Virus record (IMG/VR): IMGVR_UViG_3300031857_015110
Coordinates: 1-51,623 of that record
DNA: 51,623 nt
Reading direction: 5' to 3' (one strand)
From: a virus
The notes under the pieces were generated by a model. It was not told the DNA's origin, did no database searches, and saw only the letters and a list, made by a program, of their open reading frames with translations. Each line of letters starts with the position of its first letter. The stretch's first letter is position 1. Position numbers and translations under genes: made by a program. Below are positions 44,914 through 51,623 of this stretch, piece by piece.

Positions 44914-46620
44914 CTATACAGTCCGTGGTCCGCTGTACTTGATCCATTGAGACGGGTTATCGATACCAAACGTATTCAACAGATAGTTCCAAGGGATCGG
45001 TCCAAAGGGCGCTGGCATTGTAATGGCCTGACCAATAGGAAAATTGGTAGAGGCAACATCGTCAATATCACGGCTAAAGGTAAAGGATCGACTGGTGGGA
45101 ACTGTTTCAATAATTTGAGCGCCGTCGAAATTAGGATCAGTTCCGTAAATAGAGACCTTTGACCCGACTGACAGGTAATGAGGAATACCGGTATCGATAG
45201 TAACGACACCGCCAGTAGCGCTAGCGGAAGCGCAACTGATAGTCACAGGAATAGGACCTTGGTTCGTGTACCAAACACCTTCACGAAGATTTGAACGCAG
45301 GATTCCGGGGTACAAAGGAGAGCCGCCATAGGGCCTGTAACCGCTATAGGCAAATTCCTCATCCACATAAATCTCATTTTCTACATAAATGAGATCTAGT
45401 TTTTTATAGGAATCAACCGTTGGCTGCTCACCATCGGGATCGGGATCGGCCCAGTCTTCCGGCTCAATGGGCACTCCATCTAGCGGACGAACCTGACTGA
45501 TAAGTCGGCGCATTGCATAACCGGTGTCGTATTCGATAGCAGTAGGACGAAGAGGCGGTGAGGTCGTCACATAGTTAGGAGCACCGCTATCGACAGCCTG
45601 AGTCATGTTTACAGGATTGTCTGACCAGCGAACATAGGAGTACGAGATAAGGGAGAGTTTGTCGGCTGGGTAAGCATTCGCAAAGGACTCTTCCGGCTGA
45701 TCAATACTGAGCCAGTTAAAGGCCGGATTGTTCAGGCTGCTGACCTTTGCGATGCGGATCATTGAACCCATGGGAACGTAGTATTCCTCACAGGTAGTAG
45801 CGGTCGCAGCGTTGGATTGAAGACCGGGCTGACTCATGGTTAACACCAAGTCAGTCGGAACACCACTTCTAATTAGCGCCCATCCATCAAGACTGATGAA
45901 GTTCTTTGAGTCAGCAATGGCTGCGTCAATCTCTGCCTGAATCCAACACTTGAACACGTCTCCGCCGAAGTACCCGGGTGGTTCGGTAGTCAGATAACCG
46001 TGAGCCGTAATATCAAGAGGTGTATCAACGATATCGATAACCGCTCCAAAGTCTTTCTCCACACTAACTTCAGTAGATGAAGGAGCATCTGTAACTAGAT
46101 ACGACCCACTAAGATCGATAGTCACTTCGATAGAATTTACGGTAGCGGTAACGAAAGCGCCGGTAACCCTTAAGGTGTTTCCTTCTACGGCCCCGTGGTT
46201 GGTGGCGGTAGTGAACGTAATAGTGCTTACCGTAGAGTCTTCTTGAGAAACTAGAGCCGCTGAGTCAATGTCGAAAGTTGTAGGCGGGGCGTGGTATGCG
46301 TTCAAGCCCTCGGTTCCATCAATGAACATGACCCAATCGTTGGAGTCATAGTTCCAAGCCGTTTTTGCACGGTTGAAACTTTCCTTGCGCCAGTTCTTAG
46401 CGGTGGTCGGGTTGGTAAGAAAGGAGTACTGCGAGAAGAATGACTTCTTTACCGACGGGAATGATCGATCCCAGTCAACGACGTATTGACGACTGGAATC
46501 AGCCGTATTGATATCCATGACATACATGGTGTCGCAGAAGGGCTTAGTCCAATTCAGCGATTTGCCGATATCGAACTCAAGGTCTCCAAAGTAAGTTGAA
46601 ACAATCCCGTGAATAGCCAT
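44914..46620 (-). CDS. Virion-cluster protein with glycosyltransferase-A-like N-terminus
   Basis: This 568-residue protein begins IVSTYFGDLEFDIGKSLNW, then FCDTMYVMDINTADSSRQYV and NYDSNDWVMFIDGTEGL (91-105). This looks like a GT-A glycosyltransferase, with FIDGTE in the place of the usual DxD/DADE. From about residue 110 on it becomes beta-rich, with TAT/TVS repeats and Gly-Pro-rich tail-like segments. It could be a tail-associated protein that binds or modifies host sugars. No Shine-Dalgarno; TAATAT lies 11 nt upstream. Confidence 0.65.
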   Translation of the reverse strand: MAIHGIVSTYFGDLEFDIGKSLNWTKPFCDTMYVMDINTADSSRQYVVDWDRSFPSVKKSFFSQYSFLTNPTTAKNWRKESFNRAKTAWNYDSNDWVMFIDGTEGLNAYHAPPTTFDIDSAALVSQEDSTVSTITFTTATNHGAVEGNTLRVTGAFVTATVNSIEVTIDLSGSYLVTDAPSSTEVSVEKDFGAVIDIVDTPLDITAHGYLTTEPPGYFGGDVFKCWIQAEIDAAIADSKNFISLDGWALIRSGVPTDLVLTMSQPGLQSNAATATTCEEYYVPMGSMIRIAKVSSLNNPAFNWLSIDQPEESFANAYPADKLSLISYSYVRWSDNPVNMTQAVDSGAPNYVTTSPPLRPTAIEYDTGYAMRRLISQVRPLDGVPIEPEDWADPDPDGEQPTVDSYKKLDLIYVENEIYVDEEFAYSGYRPYGGSPLYPGILRSNLREGVWYTNQGPIPVTISCASASATGGVVTIDTGIPHYLSVGSKVSIYGTDPNFDGAQIIETVPTSRSFTFSRDIDDVASTNFPIGQAITMPAPFGPIPWNYLLNTFGIDNPSQWIKYSGPRTV

Positions 46621-46634
46621 AATTGACGGCGATA

Positions 46635-46982
46635 TTACACGTTTCTATCTAGCATTGCGTTAAAACCCTGATTGGCGACACTAGCAATTGTGTCCAAAGT
46701 GTTTTCTGCCATACCGGTAGCCATATCAAGAGGGTTAGGCATACCGCCGCCACCGCCACCTTGCTGATCGCCACCGCCACCGCCACCGCCCATTAGGTTC
46801 CCAAGAATCTGAGGGCCAAACTGCTTGGCTAGGTTTCCCATCATTCCGCTAGCGCCTGCGCCACCTGCTGCTGCGCCTGCTGCGCCACCTGCGCCTGCTG
46901 CTGCGCCACCTGCGCCTGCTGCTGCGCCACCTGCGCCTAGGGCACCTGTAATCGCTGGAATGATTGCTGCAAATGCTGGCAT
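46635..46982 (-). CDS. Ala/Gly-repeat protein
   Basis: This 115-residue protein has a hydrophobic N-terminus (FAAIIPAITGALG), three tandem 21-bp repeats encoding GGAAAGA blocks (46858-46938), then a poly-Gly stretch and a helical end. AGGAG precedes the ATG. Its amphipathic, low-complexity nature could fit a capsid internal, ejection or membrane-active protein. No family was recognised. Confidence 0.65.
   Translation of the reverse strand: MPAFAAIIPAITGALGAGGAAAGAGGAAAGAGGAAGAAAGGAGASGMMGNLAKQFGPQILGNLMGGGGGGGDQQGGGGGGMPNPLDMATGMAENTLDTIASVANQGFNAMLDRNV
46858..46938 (-). repeat. Tandem 21-bp repeat in the Ala/Gly protein gene
   Basis: Three near-perfect copies of a 21-bp unit (TGCTGCTGCGCCACCTGCGCC-type on the plus strand) encode GGAAAGA. 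Copy number may vary by slippage. Confidence 0.7.
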
Positions 46983-46992
46983 GACGATACTC

Positions 46993-47613
46993 CTATCGAC
47001 GTTTCAAGTTCTTTGGCATAGATCGGGCGATCTGTAGACCATTTGTCCGCTTGGACTTCTTCGGGTCATAGAGACCCGAAATGCTTCGCATTTCCTGAGC
47101 AATATATGTCTGCATATACGGACACATATGGCATAGATAGGTTTGATACTTCTTCGGGACGGTAGGCCCGATCTGCTTGCTGTCGTCGCAGAAGTCGATA
47201 CATGCGTTACCCGGAATACTCGGGTTCTTATGATCATTGTAACACTTTAGGGCTTCGTCTTTGTAGTAATTGGCTTCCTCAAAGAGCAGACCGGTCTGAT
47301 CGTTGAGTTCCTTCTTCAACTCTGTGACGACATCCATCTTCTCGTAGGTCTTCTGATCGACCGGAAAGACCTTGATAAAGCCCATAACGTCGGTATCAGG
47401 GCGACCATGACCATGTCGTCCAACGAAGTCTTCCAAGATGGGGTCGTACTCGGGGACCATGATGGCTGTGCCATCTTCCATCTCAAAGGTGTAATCCCTC
47501 TCAACTCCCATATCCATATAGGAGATCTTGGCCGGAACGTGGGGAACGTCGGCGGGGGGATCAGGCATACGCTCGATTTTGGCGCACATCATACAACTGG
47601 CAAGGCGTGGCAC
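46993..47613 (-). CDS. Cys-containing hypothetical protein
   Basis: This 206-residue protein has a GTG start with AGGAGTAAGAATC upstream. It contains CMMC near the N-terminus, and near 145-170 CYNDHK, CIDFCDD and CHMCPYMQTY, which may form metal sites. A long polar helical centre (VTELKKELNDQTGLLFEEA) links them. No family was recognised. It lies in the late block between small basic proteins and the Ala/Gly protein. Confidence 0.65.
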   Translation of the reverse strand: MPRLASCMMCAKIERMPDPPADVPHVPAKISYMDMGVERDYTFEMEDGTAIMVPEYDPILEDFVGRHGHGRPDTDVMGFIKVFPVDQKTYEKMDVVTELKKELNDQTGLLFEEANYYKDEALKCYNDHKNPSIPGNACIDFCDDSKQIGPTVPKKYQTYLCHMCPYMQTYIAQEMRSISGLYDPKKSKRTNGLQIARSMPKNLKRR

Positions 47614-47648
47614 GATTCTTACTCCTGTTATTGAAAGGATTGGTAATA

Positions 47649-47909
47649 CTAGTTGCTGGTGTTGTCGGGCGCACTATCTGAGTAGTGCTCGTATGCCCTC
47701 ATACTATTGAAAACTTCGTCCCTTGTAACTAGCCCGCCTTTGCTAAGGCTATTCCACTCGGTATCAGGCATGTCATAGATTTCTCTAGACGACTTACCAC
47801 CGTAGTGGAGTTTAGAGGCGAGAGACTGAGGCATAGCAGCCTTAGTAACGCTTCGATTGGGATCGGATTCGGTCCTAAACCCATAGGAACCATTCATACC
47901 TGCGGCCAT
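47649..47909 (-). CDS. Hypothetical protein
   Basis: This 86-residue protein reads as a mixed Ser/Gly/Arg sequence with MPQSLASKLHYGGKSSREIY and an acidic C-terminus. AAAGG lies before the ATG. It starts 1 bp after the stop of the 57-residue gene. No family was recognised. Confidence 0.6.
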   Translation of the reverse strand: MAAGMNGSYGFRTESDPNRSVTKAAMPQSLASKLHYGGKSSREIYDMPDTEWNSLSKGGLVTRDEVFNSMRAYEHYSDSAPDNTSN

Positions 47910-47910
47910 A

Positions 47911-48084
47911 TCAACCCTTTTTCTTGGCTACGGCAATATTGTCCACTGCGTTTGGATAAGGACGACCGGCCTTCTTAGCCCGTGCCTTCGCTTCTGACTT
48001 CTCAGAAGGAGAAAGTTTCTCGCTGGTCTTCTTGGGGTTCTTTTTATCCCAAACCGGTTTTGAGGAGGCTTTTTTTGCTGGCAT
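47911..48084 (-). CDS. Small Lys-rich protein
   Basis: This 57-residue protein starts at an ATG overlapping the stop of the upstream gene (TAATG). It is very basic (PAKKASSKPVWDKKNPKK), with a centre SEKLSPSEKSEAKARAKKAG and RPYPNAVDNIAVAKKKG at the end. That RPYPNxVDN ending is widespread in small phage and bacterial proteins of unknown function. It may be a nucleic-acid-binding companion of the next gene. Confidence 0.65.
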   Translation of the reverse strand: MPAKKASSKPVWDKKNPKKTSEKLSPSEKSEAKARAKKAGRPYPNAVDNIAVAKKKG

Positions 48085-48398
48085 TACTTCGCACCCTTCT
48101 TCGACTCGTTACGAGCGGAGATAGCAGCAGCCTTCTTCTTAGCGTCAGCCTTGGACGATGCTCCCCAAGCGTTCAATGACTTCAACAGGCGAGTCGGCTC
48201 GCCATTTTCGTCCCGTTCCGGCCCCTTAGCATTACCCATGCGGGCTAGAAATGAGGCACGACGTGGGTTATCTCCCGATTTGACCGGAGCCTTGAGGTCG
48301 CTGCCGGGATTTTGCTTCTCGTAGGACTTGCGGCCCTTTTCGTTAAGGCCACCCTTAGAGTTTTGGCCTTCCTTACGTTGCCATGCTGCTGATGCCAT
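48084..48398 (-). CDS. DUF6321-like protein
   Basis: This 104-residue protein matches a small family I know as DUF6321: AWQRKEGQNSKGGLNEKGRKSYEKQNPG, a PVKSGDNPRRASFLARM block, then RDENGEPTRLLKSLNAWG and SSKADAKKKAAAISAR. The role of the family is unknown; its members are small basic proteins of phages and marine bacteria. It is coupled to the 57-residue protein. Confidence 0.7.
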   Translation of the reverse strand: MASAAWQRKEGQNSKGGLNEKGRKSYEKQNPGSDLKAPVKSGDNPRRASFLARMGNAKGPERDENGEPTRLLKSLNAWGASSKADAKKKAAAISARNESKKGAK

Positions 48399-48408
48399 TT
48401 TGTGTTCC

Positions 48409-48657
48409 TTACGGTTTGATTTGCTTTTCCATAGCGTCGTGGGCTTTTTCGCCAGCCTCTAAACCGGCTTCCTTCTTTGAGGCACGACTACCATTTGTAT
48501 AACGCACTTTCATACGCACAGCGTTCCGTGCGAAAGATTCCAAGATCTCTTCGTGACGCTTAGTACGGGTGTTAACGGGCTGACGACCGGGCTTACCGGA
48601 GTCCTCACTATTCGCTTCTTCGGCTTCTTCAGAGCCGTGCCAGCGAGGGACGTACAT
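48409..48657 (-). CDS. Small hypothetical protein
   Basis: This 82-residue protein is acidic at the N-terminus, with a helix (RHEEILESFARNAVRMKVRY) and a KKEAGLEAGEKAHDAMEKQ end. Its ATG overlaps the upstream stop (TGATG). No family was recognised. Confidence 0.6.
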   Translation of the reverse strand: MYVPRWHGSEEAEEANSEDSGKPGRQPVNTRTKRHEEILESFARNAVRMKVRYTNGSRASKKEAGLEAGEKAHDAMEKQIKP

Positions 48658-48902
48658 CAGAATGCAGACTGATGACGGGGAACCGTGAAGATGTCACCGA
48701 CAGGGCCAGCCTCACGAGGCGTGATCTCTTCGTAGCAGTCACACTCGGTGTGACGCTCAGCCCGTTGATAGGTAGGCCACGACATTCGCTCAACCGGTGG
48801 GTTGCTATTAACTCCCCAATCGGGGGAAAGGTGAATGTACTTTCCGTCACGAAGACCCTGTTCAAGTTCAGCGTTCATGCTTCGACTCACGTTTACAGCC
48901 AT
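48657..48902 (-). CDS. Small hypothetical protein
   Basis: This 81-residue protein has a helical N-terminus (NVSRSMNAELEQGLRDGKYI) and a CDCYEE segment near residue 56, then a Pro-rich end. GGAGG lies before the ATG. Its stop overlaps the next gene's start. No family was recognised. Confidence 0.6.
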   Translation of the reverse strand: MAVNVSRSMNAELEQGLRDGKYIHLSPDWGVNSNPPVERMSWPTYQRAERHTECDCYEEITPREAGPVGDIFTVPRHQSAF

Positions 48903-48944
48903 TTGTCCTCCTAAAGAACTATCACAAGTATGCCATATGGCTTT

Positions 48945-49709
48945 CTAAATATCGAACTGCATTTGTTCCCCGGCCATCTCCTTATTCTTGCGCTTACGCT
49001 CTCGTGTCTGCGCTCGCTCTTCAGGAGTGCCTGTGAACTTGCCGGTGGATTGAGTCCACTTAGGCATATTTACGGGAACATTGTCAGGGAACTCACCGTG
49101 GGTGATGTAGTTCAGGTAACTGTTCTGACCTCGGGTCTCTGCTGTGAGAGCAGCATGAGCGGCAGGAGAGAACATTTGACGATGAGACAGGAAGGCTGCT
49201 TCCTCGCCATGCCTTCCAAAGTTTCTTCCAATGCCCGCATGTCCAAACACGTCATGGACTGCACGGAACATATCGTTCTCTTCGTCAGAGAAGTACCCAT
49301 GAGGACCGGTTGACTTGGTGGATAGAACTTTGATCTGACGGTTACGGAGGTCAGCAGCAAGATCTTCAGGGCCGCTATACGGATCATCATCCATGACCTG
49401 AACCCGAACGCCCATACCGCCTTCATTGGTGGGCTTAGTCAGGTGGGTGTATTGATCTATGGTTTCCTTACGGAGAGCCTCGTAACTACGCATAGTTTCA
49501 GGGGTAGGGGCATCTCCCATACGCTTCTGAAACTCCTGACCAGCCGACCAACCACGCACGGGGTCTACTCGGGTGTGTTCAAGGCCGCTCGGGTCGTACT
49601 TCAGACCCTTGCCTTCGGCGTAAGACTTAGCGCCTTCAGCGATGTATGAAACTGGTTCAAACTGGTGAGAAGAACCTAGAGCCATTGGTAGGCGGGGTTG
49701 ATACGCCAT
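48945..49709 (-). CDS. Conserved phage protein with HDVFGH metal-site motif
   Basis: This protein has 254 residues from the ATG at 49709, with GGGAGGA upstream. The centre carries FRAVHDVFGHAGIGRNFGRHGEE, then HRQMFSPAAHAALTAETRGQNS. HDxFGH, HGEE and the following TETRGQNS block are a recurrent phage pattern of unknown function that resembles a metal site. The end is a charged helix finishing EQMQFDI, clamp-motif-like. It may be virion-packaged; no enzymatic function is assigned. Confidence 0.7.
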   Translation of the reverse strand: MAYQPRLPMALGSSHQFEPVSYIAEGAKSYAEGKGLKYDPSGLEHTRVDPVRGWSAGQEFQKRMGDAPTPETMRSYEALRKETIDQYTHLTKPTNEGGMGVRVQVMDDDPYSGPEDLAADLRNRQIKVLSTKSTGPHGYFSDEENDMFRAVHDVFGHAGIGRNFGRHGEEAAFLSHRQMFSPAAHAALTAETRGQNSYLNYITHGEFPDNVPVNMPKWTQSTGKFTGTPEERAQTRERKRKNKEMAGEQMQFDI

Positions 49710-49710
49710 A

Positions 49711-50151
49711 TCAGTCCTCCCAGCCAGCCATAATGGCCTTGGTAGCCATTTCTGTAGCGAGTTCAAGGTGCTCGTAGTTGCGTTCCCACAGAGCATCAGC
49801 ATCGGGGCCGATGTAGTGACTGTGGTAGATGTCGTCGCTGGTCTTGGTATCGATCAAAGACTGCTCAGGGGCTAGAAGCACATGACAGAGTTCATGCACG
49901 AGAACCTTCTCAAGCACGTCGTTGTCATGTCGAACAGCACTCGGGAGATACCACTTGATACGAGCCTGCATGTACTGCCAACGGCTCTCAGTGATAGCGG
50001 TTACCTTGAAATCCTCACCAGTAGTGTCATCGTAGAATGAATCAATAAACACATGTTCGATGTCCCAGTGCATAAGCCCCATACGGCGCTGCCACTTAGG
50101 AGCATTCTGATTAATGACACTTACTACACGGAGAGTGGGATCTTTAGGCAT
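49711..50151 (-). CDS. HExxH putative zinc metalloprotease
   Basis: This protein has 146 residues from the ATG at 50151. VLVHELCHVLL (HELCH at 86-90) is a zinc-peptidase motif; an Asp or Glu further on (EQSLID, GPDADALWERNYEH) may be the third ligand. The protein is small for a protease and has no signal peptide or recognisable propeptide. It lies in the late block, next to holin-like genes, so it may be a virion or lysis factor. Confidence 0.65.
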   Translation of the reverse strand: MPKDPTLRVVSVINQNAPKWQRRMGLMHWDIEHVFIDSFYDDTTGEDFKVTAITESRWQYMQARIKWYLPSAVRHDNDVLEKVLVHELCHVLLAPEQSLIDTKTSDDIYHSHYIGPDADALWERNYEHLELATEMATKAIMAGWED

Positions 50152-50158
50152 CGGGTTC

Positions 50159-50581
50159 TCACAACATTGGGTTGACTGACATGGAAACGCCACGAGCGGT
50201 ACCGCTCCAAGCATTTTCCTGAAAATCGGCTCGGGTATTTGGTCTAATGGTCGGGGAAAGCCATGATCTAAGTTTCGGGGACCAACGGTCTGTATCAAGA
50301 ACTTCATCAATGGTCAGCGGTTGAGGAACAAAGCCCAGTTCCTCGTCAGGAAAAAGCACATACGGGACAGGCGGACGAATCGCAGCAATCTCTTCCGAAG
50401 GGATCGACATGAGACGCAAAGTATCGGATACTTCTAATTCGTTTCGACCAGCCCATGGACCGGGCACCCACGGAGCGGGGCGTGTTCCGTCGTCATAGAC
50501 CTGAGCACCGCTGGACCGTTGTCCAACAGAACCCGGATCTATGGTCTGACCAAACCCCTCCCGATCGACTCGGATAGACAT
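50159..50581 (-). CDS. Hypothetical late protein
   Basis: This 140-residue protein has a Pro/Gly-rich N-terminus (APWVPGPWAGRNELEVS) and then helical and Pro-rich segments (VPYVLFPDEELGFVPQPL). Its ATG overlaps the upstream stop (TGATG). No family was recognised. It lies just downstream of the holin-like gene. Confidence 0.65.
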   Translation of the reverse strand: MSIRVDREGFGQTIDPGSVGQRSSGAQVYDDGTRPAPWVPGPWAGRNELEVSDTLRLMSIPSEEIAAIRPPVPYVLFPDEELGFVPQPLTIDEVLDTDRWSPKLRSWLSPTIRPNTRADFQENAWSGTARGVSMSVNPML

Positions 50582-50934
50582 CAGGCTGGCAGATCCTTAC
50601 GGTCTGAGTCAGTAGTGGGGGTATCTACTGCATTCGTGCCGCCAATACCGAAATTGGGAGCCAACTTAGCCGGAACGTCATTGGGCTTGTAGAAGCCGTA
50701 GTAAGACATCAGCGACACGACCACGCCAGCAACGAACAGAATAAGGGCATCAGCGGTGAAATAAGCACCGCCATCGCTAACTCGGGAGGCAATAATCAGG
50801 CTCTGAGTAGCATTCAGGGCGACAAGAAGCCCGCCCTTTAGTTTGCTGGAAGCGTCCAATTTCGTTACGAGACCGACGAGCACAGGAAGAATGGTGCCAA
50901 TAATAAGGGTTACTGCTACAGCGCTGATATTCAT
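50581..50934 (-). CDS. Holin-like membrane protein
   Basis: This protein has 117 residues from the ATG at 50934; a TTG at 50940 has a worse context. AAGGA lies upstream. Two to three hydrophobic segments (MNISAVAVTLIIGTILPVLVG, about 1-22; a helix 38-54; LILFVAGVVVSLMSYYGFY, about 66-86) are followed by a polar tail. Size and topology fit a class II holin that would release the amidase at 15.3 kb. Another small membrane protein lies upstream. Confidence 0.7.
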   Translation of the reverse strand: MNISAVAVTLIIGTILPVLVGLVTKLDASSKLKGGLLVALNATQSLIIASRVSDGGAYFTADALILFVAGVVVSLMSYYGFYKPNDVPAKLAPNFGIGGTNAVDTPTTDSDRKDLPA

Positions 50935-50936
50935 TA

Positions 50937-51191
50937 TCAATCCTTAATGGAGTGTCCAACGTGCCACTCAACATGAGCGTCCAAGCGGCTACCTACTGAT
51001 TTTACATCATCTTTCATTTCGGCCACATCTGTCCTCAAGGATTGAAGCCTTTCTTGGACTACACCGTGGTCGAGAGTGTTCTCTTCTCGCATTTGACGAA
51101 TAGAGGCCGTGAGAGAGAGGATTCCCGCAACTATGGTGCCTATAGCGCCAATAGATGCAGCAATAATGATTGCAAGGGCTTCGCCGCTCAA
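50937..51191 (-). CDS. Small membrane protein with coiled coil (second holin-like component)
   Basis: This 84-residue protein starts at a TTG with AAGGCGG upstream. A single span (ALAIIIAASIGAIGTIVAGIL, about 5-25) precedes a coiled coil (MREENTLDHGVVQERLQSLR, then DVAEMKDDVKSVGSRL). This is the layout of DUF2746-like or holin-accessory proteins. Its stop overlaps the next gene's start. With the downstream protein it forms a likely two-component holin or holin/antiholin pair. Confidence 0.65.
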   Translation of the reverse strand: MSGEALAIIIAASIGAIGTIVAGILSLTASIRQMREENTLDHGVVQERLQSLRTDVAEMKDDVKSVGSRLDAHVEWHVGHSIKD

Positions 51192-51237
51192 CAGACCGCC
51201 GCCTTACTAGTATCAAACATTTGGATCAATATCTCTT

Positions 51238-51441
51238 TCATCGTTCAAAGGCCGTTACGTTGAACTTTTCGTTCCTCTGAAGTTGCTGCATGATCCACGG
51301 GTTTATGTTGCCGTGGAGTTGATTTTTATACTGGTTACGGTCAATCTGTCGGTCCTCAGGCTCCGTCTTCCAAGATCCGCTGTGGGGAGATACCAGTCGT
51401 CGCTTAGGAATGATCGGGGTTGAGTGACCCGGAAGTTTCAT
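51238..51441 (-). CDS. Small hypothetical protein
   Basis: This 67-residue protein starts at the ATG at 51441, which overlaps the stop of the window-edge gene (ATGA). It is basic with SHSTPIIPKRRLVSPH-type and RNQYKNQLHGNINPWIMQQL segments. No family was recognised. The coupling makes it part of the late operon. Confidence 0.6.
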   Translation of the reverse strand: MKLPGHSTPIIPKRRLVSPHSGSWKTEPEDRQIDRNQYKNQLHGNINPWIMQQLQRNEKFNVTAFER

Positions 51442-51623
51442 CGACCCGGATAGGCAATAGCCATGCCGGGGCCTCGTCCTGCCCACGGTGGGGCCAATTT
51501 ACGCATCTGCTGTGCCCGGTCCAAGTTCTGAGCCTCACCATTACGCCATTCGTCCGGGTTCTTTCCACCGTTAACGAGGCGCTCACCGATTTCAAGCCCA
51601 AGGCCCGGAGGAGCGTATTTAAT
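51438..51623 (-). CDS. Virion structural protein, C-terminal part (cut by the window edge)
   Basis: An open frame of 61 codons enters at base 51623 and stops at 51438. It contains GLGLEIGERLVNGG, then DEWRNGEAQNLDRAQQMR and a basic end. It has no start inside the window. It joins, in frame, the open frame leaving at base 1, which would make one 232-residue protein if the window is circular. Confidence 0.75.
   Translation of the reverse strand: MKYAPPGLGLEIGERLVNGGKNPDEWRNGEAQNLDRAQQMRKLAPPWAGRGPGMAIAYPGR

Overview
The window reads as a tailed, double-stranded DNA phage of an actinobacterium. Phage origin is shown by a terminase large subunit, portal, coiled-coil scaffold, N4-gp56-type major capsid protein, tail-collar fibre, endolysin and holin-like membrane proteins. 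The host guess rests on a WhiB-type [4Fe-4S] regulator, a secreted resuscitation-promoting-factor (Rpf) domain, an MSMEG_6728-like protein and many leaderless promoters. The two window ends appear to be halves of one gene: the minus-strand frame leaving at base 1 continues in frame at base 51623. The window may therefore be a complete circular or circularly permuted genome of about 51.6 kb.

Layout. (a) About 14.2 kb down to 1, and by the circular reading on through 51.6 to 41.8 kb, is one long minus-strand late block: Rpf-like hydrolase, small proteins, terminase, portal, scaffold, capsid, a beta-propeller protein, tail fibre, two membrane proteins, metal-site proteins, a glycosyltransferase-like minor virion protein and Gly-rich proteins. 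(b) 14.4-18.0 kb has plus and minus genes mixed: amidase endolysin, calcineurin-like phosphoesterase, dCMP deaminase. (c) 18.0-26.5 kb is a minus-strand accessory island: an HExxH protein, a PD-(D/E)XK-like nuclease, a GNAT-like protein, four ParB-like proteins and many unknowns. Most of its transcription units start at leaderless extended -10 promoters. (d) 26.5-27.4 kb is a gene-poor, repeat-rich gap. (e) 27.4-41.3 kb is visibly richer in GC and probably early: SNF2-type helicase, zinc-binding proteins, a dense operon of small genes, WhiB, and a divergent MoxR/CobS-like ATPase plus CobT-like VWA/HExxH pair. Its larger genes use promoters with a GACTTGC-type -35 and a shared 5' leader, and its gaps hold a dispersed repeat family (called R, R' and S here). 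(f) 41.3-42.1 kb adds a membrane protein and an AP2-domain protein.

How it fits together. Packaging (terminase, portal, scaffold, capsid) and adsorption (collar fibre with His-rich tip, PKD-plus-propeller protein) are contiguous. Lysis is split between an amidase at 15.3 kb, an Rpf-type muralytic enzyme at 13.7 kb and the membrane proteins at 50.6-51.2 kb. No DNA polymerase, primase, integrase, tRNA or CRISPR array was recognised, so replication probably depends on the host. The most distinctive signals are a second, synonymously recoded copy of the terminase 3' end flanking an ADP-ribosyltransferase-like gene, the leaderless-promoter network, clamp-binding-like QLxLF peptides in several accessory proteins, and the R/R'/S intergenic repeats. 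All family calls come from reading motifs by eye, without database searches.
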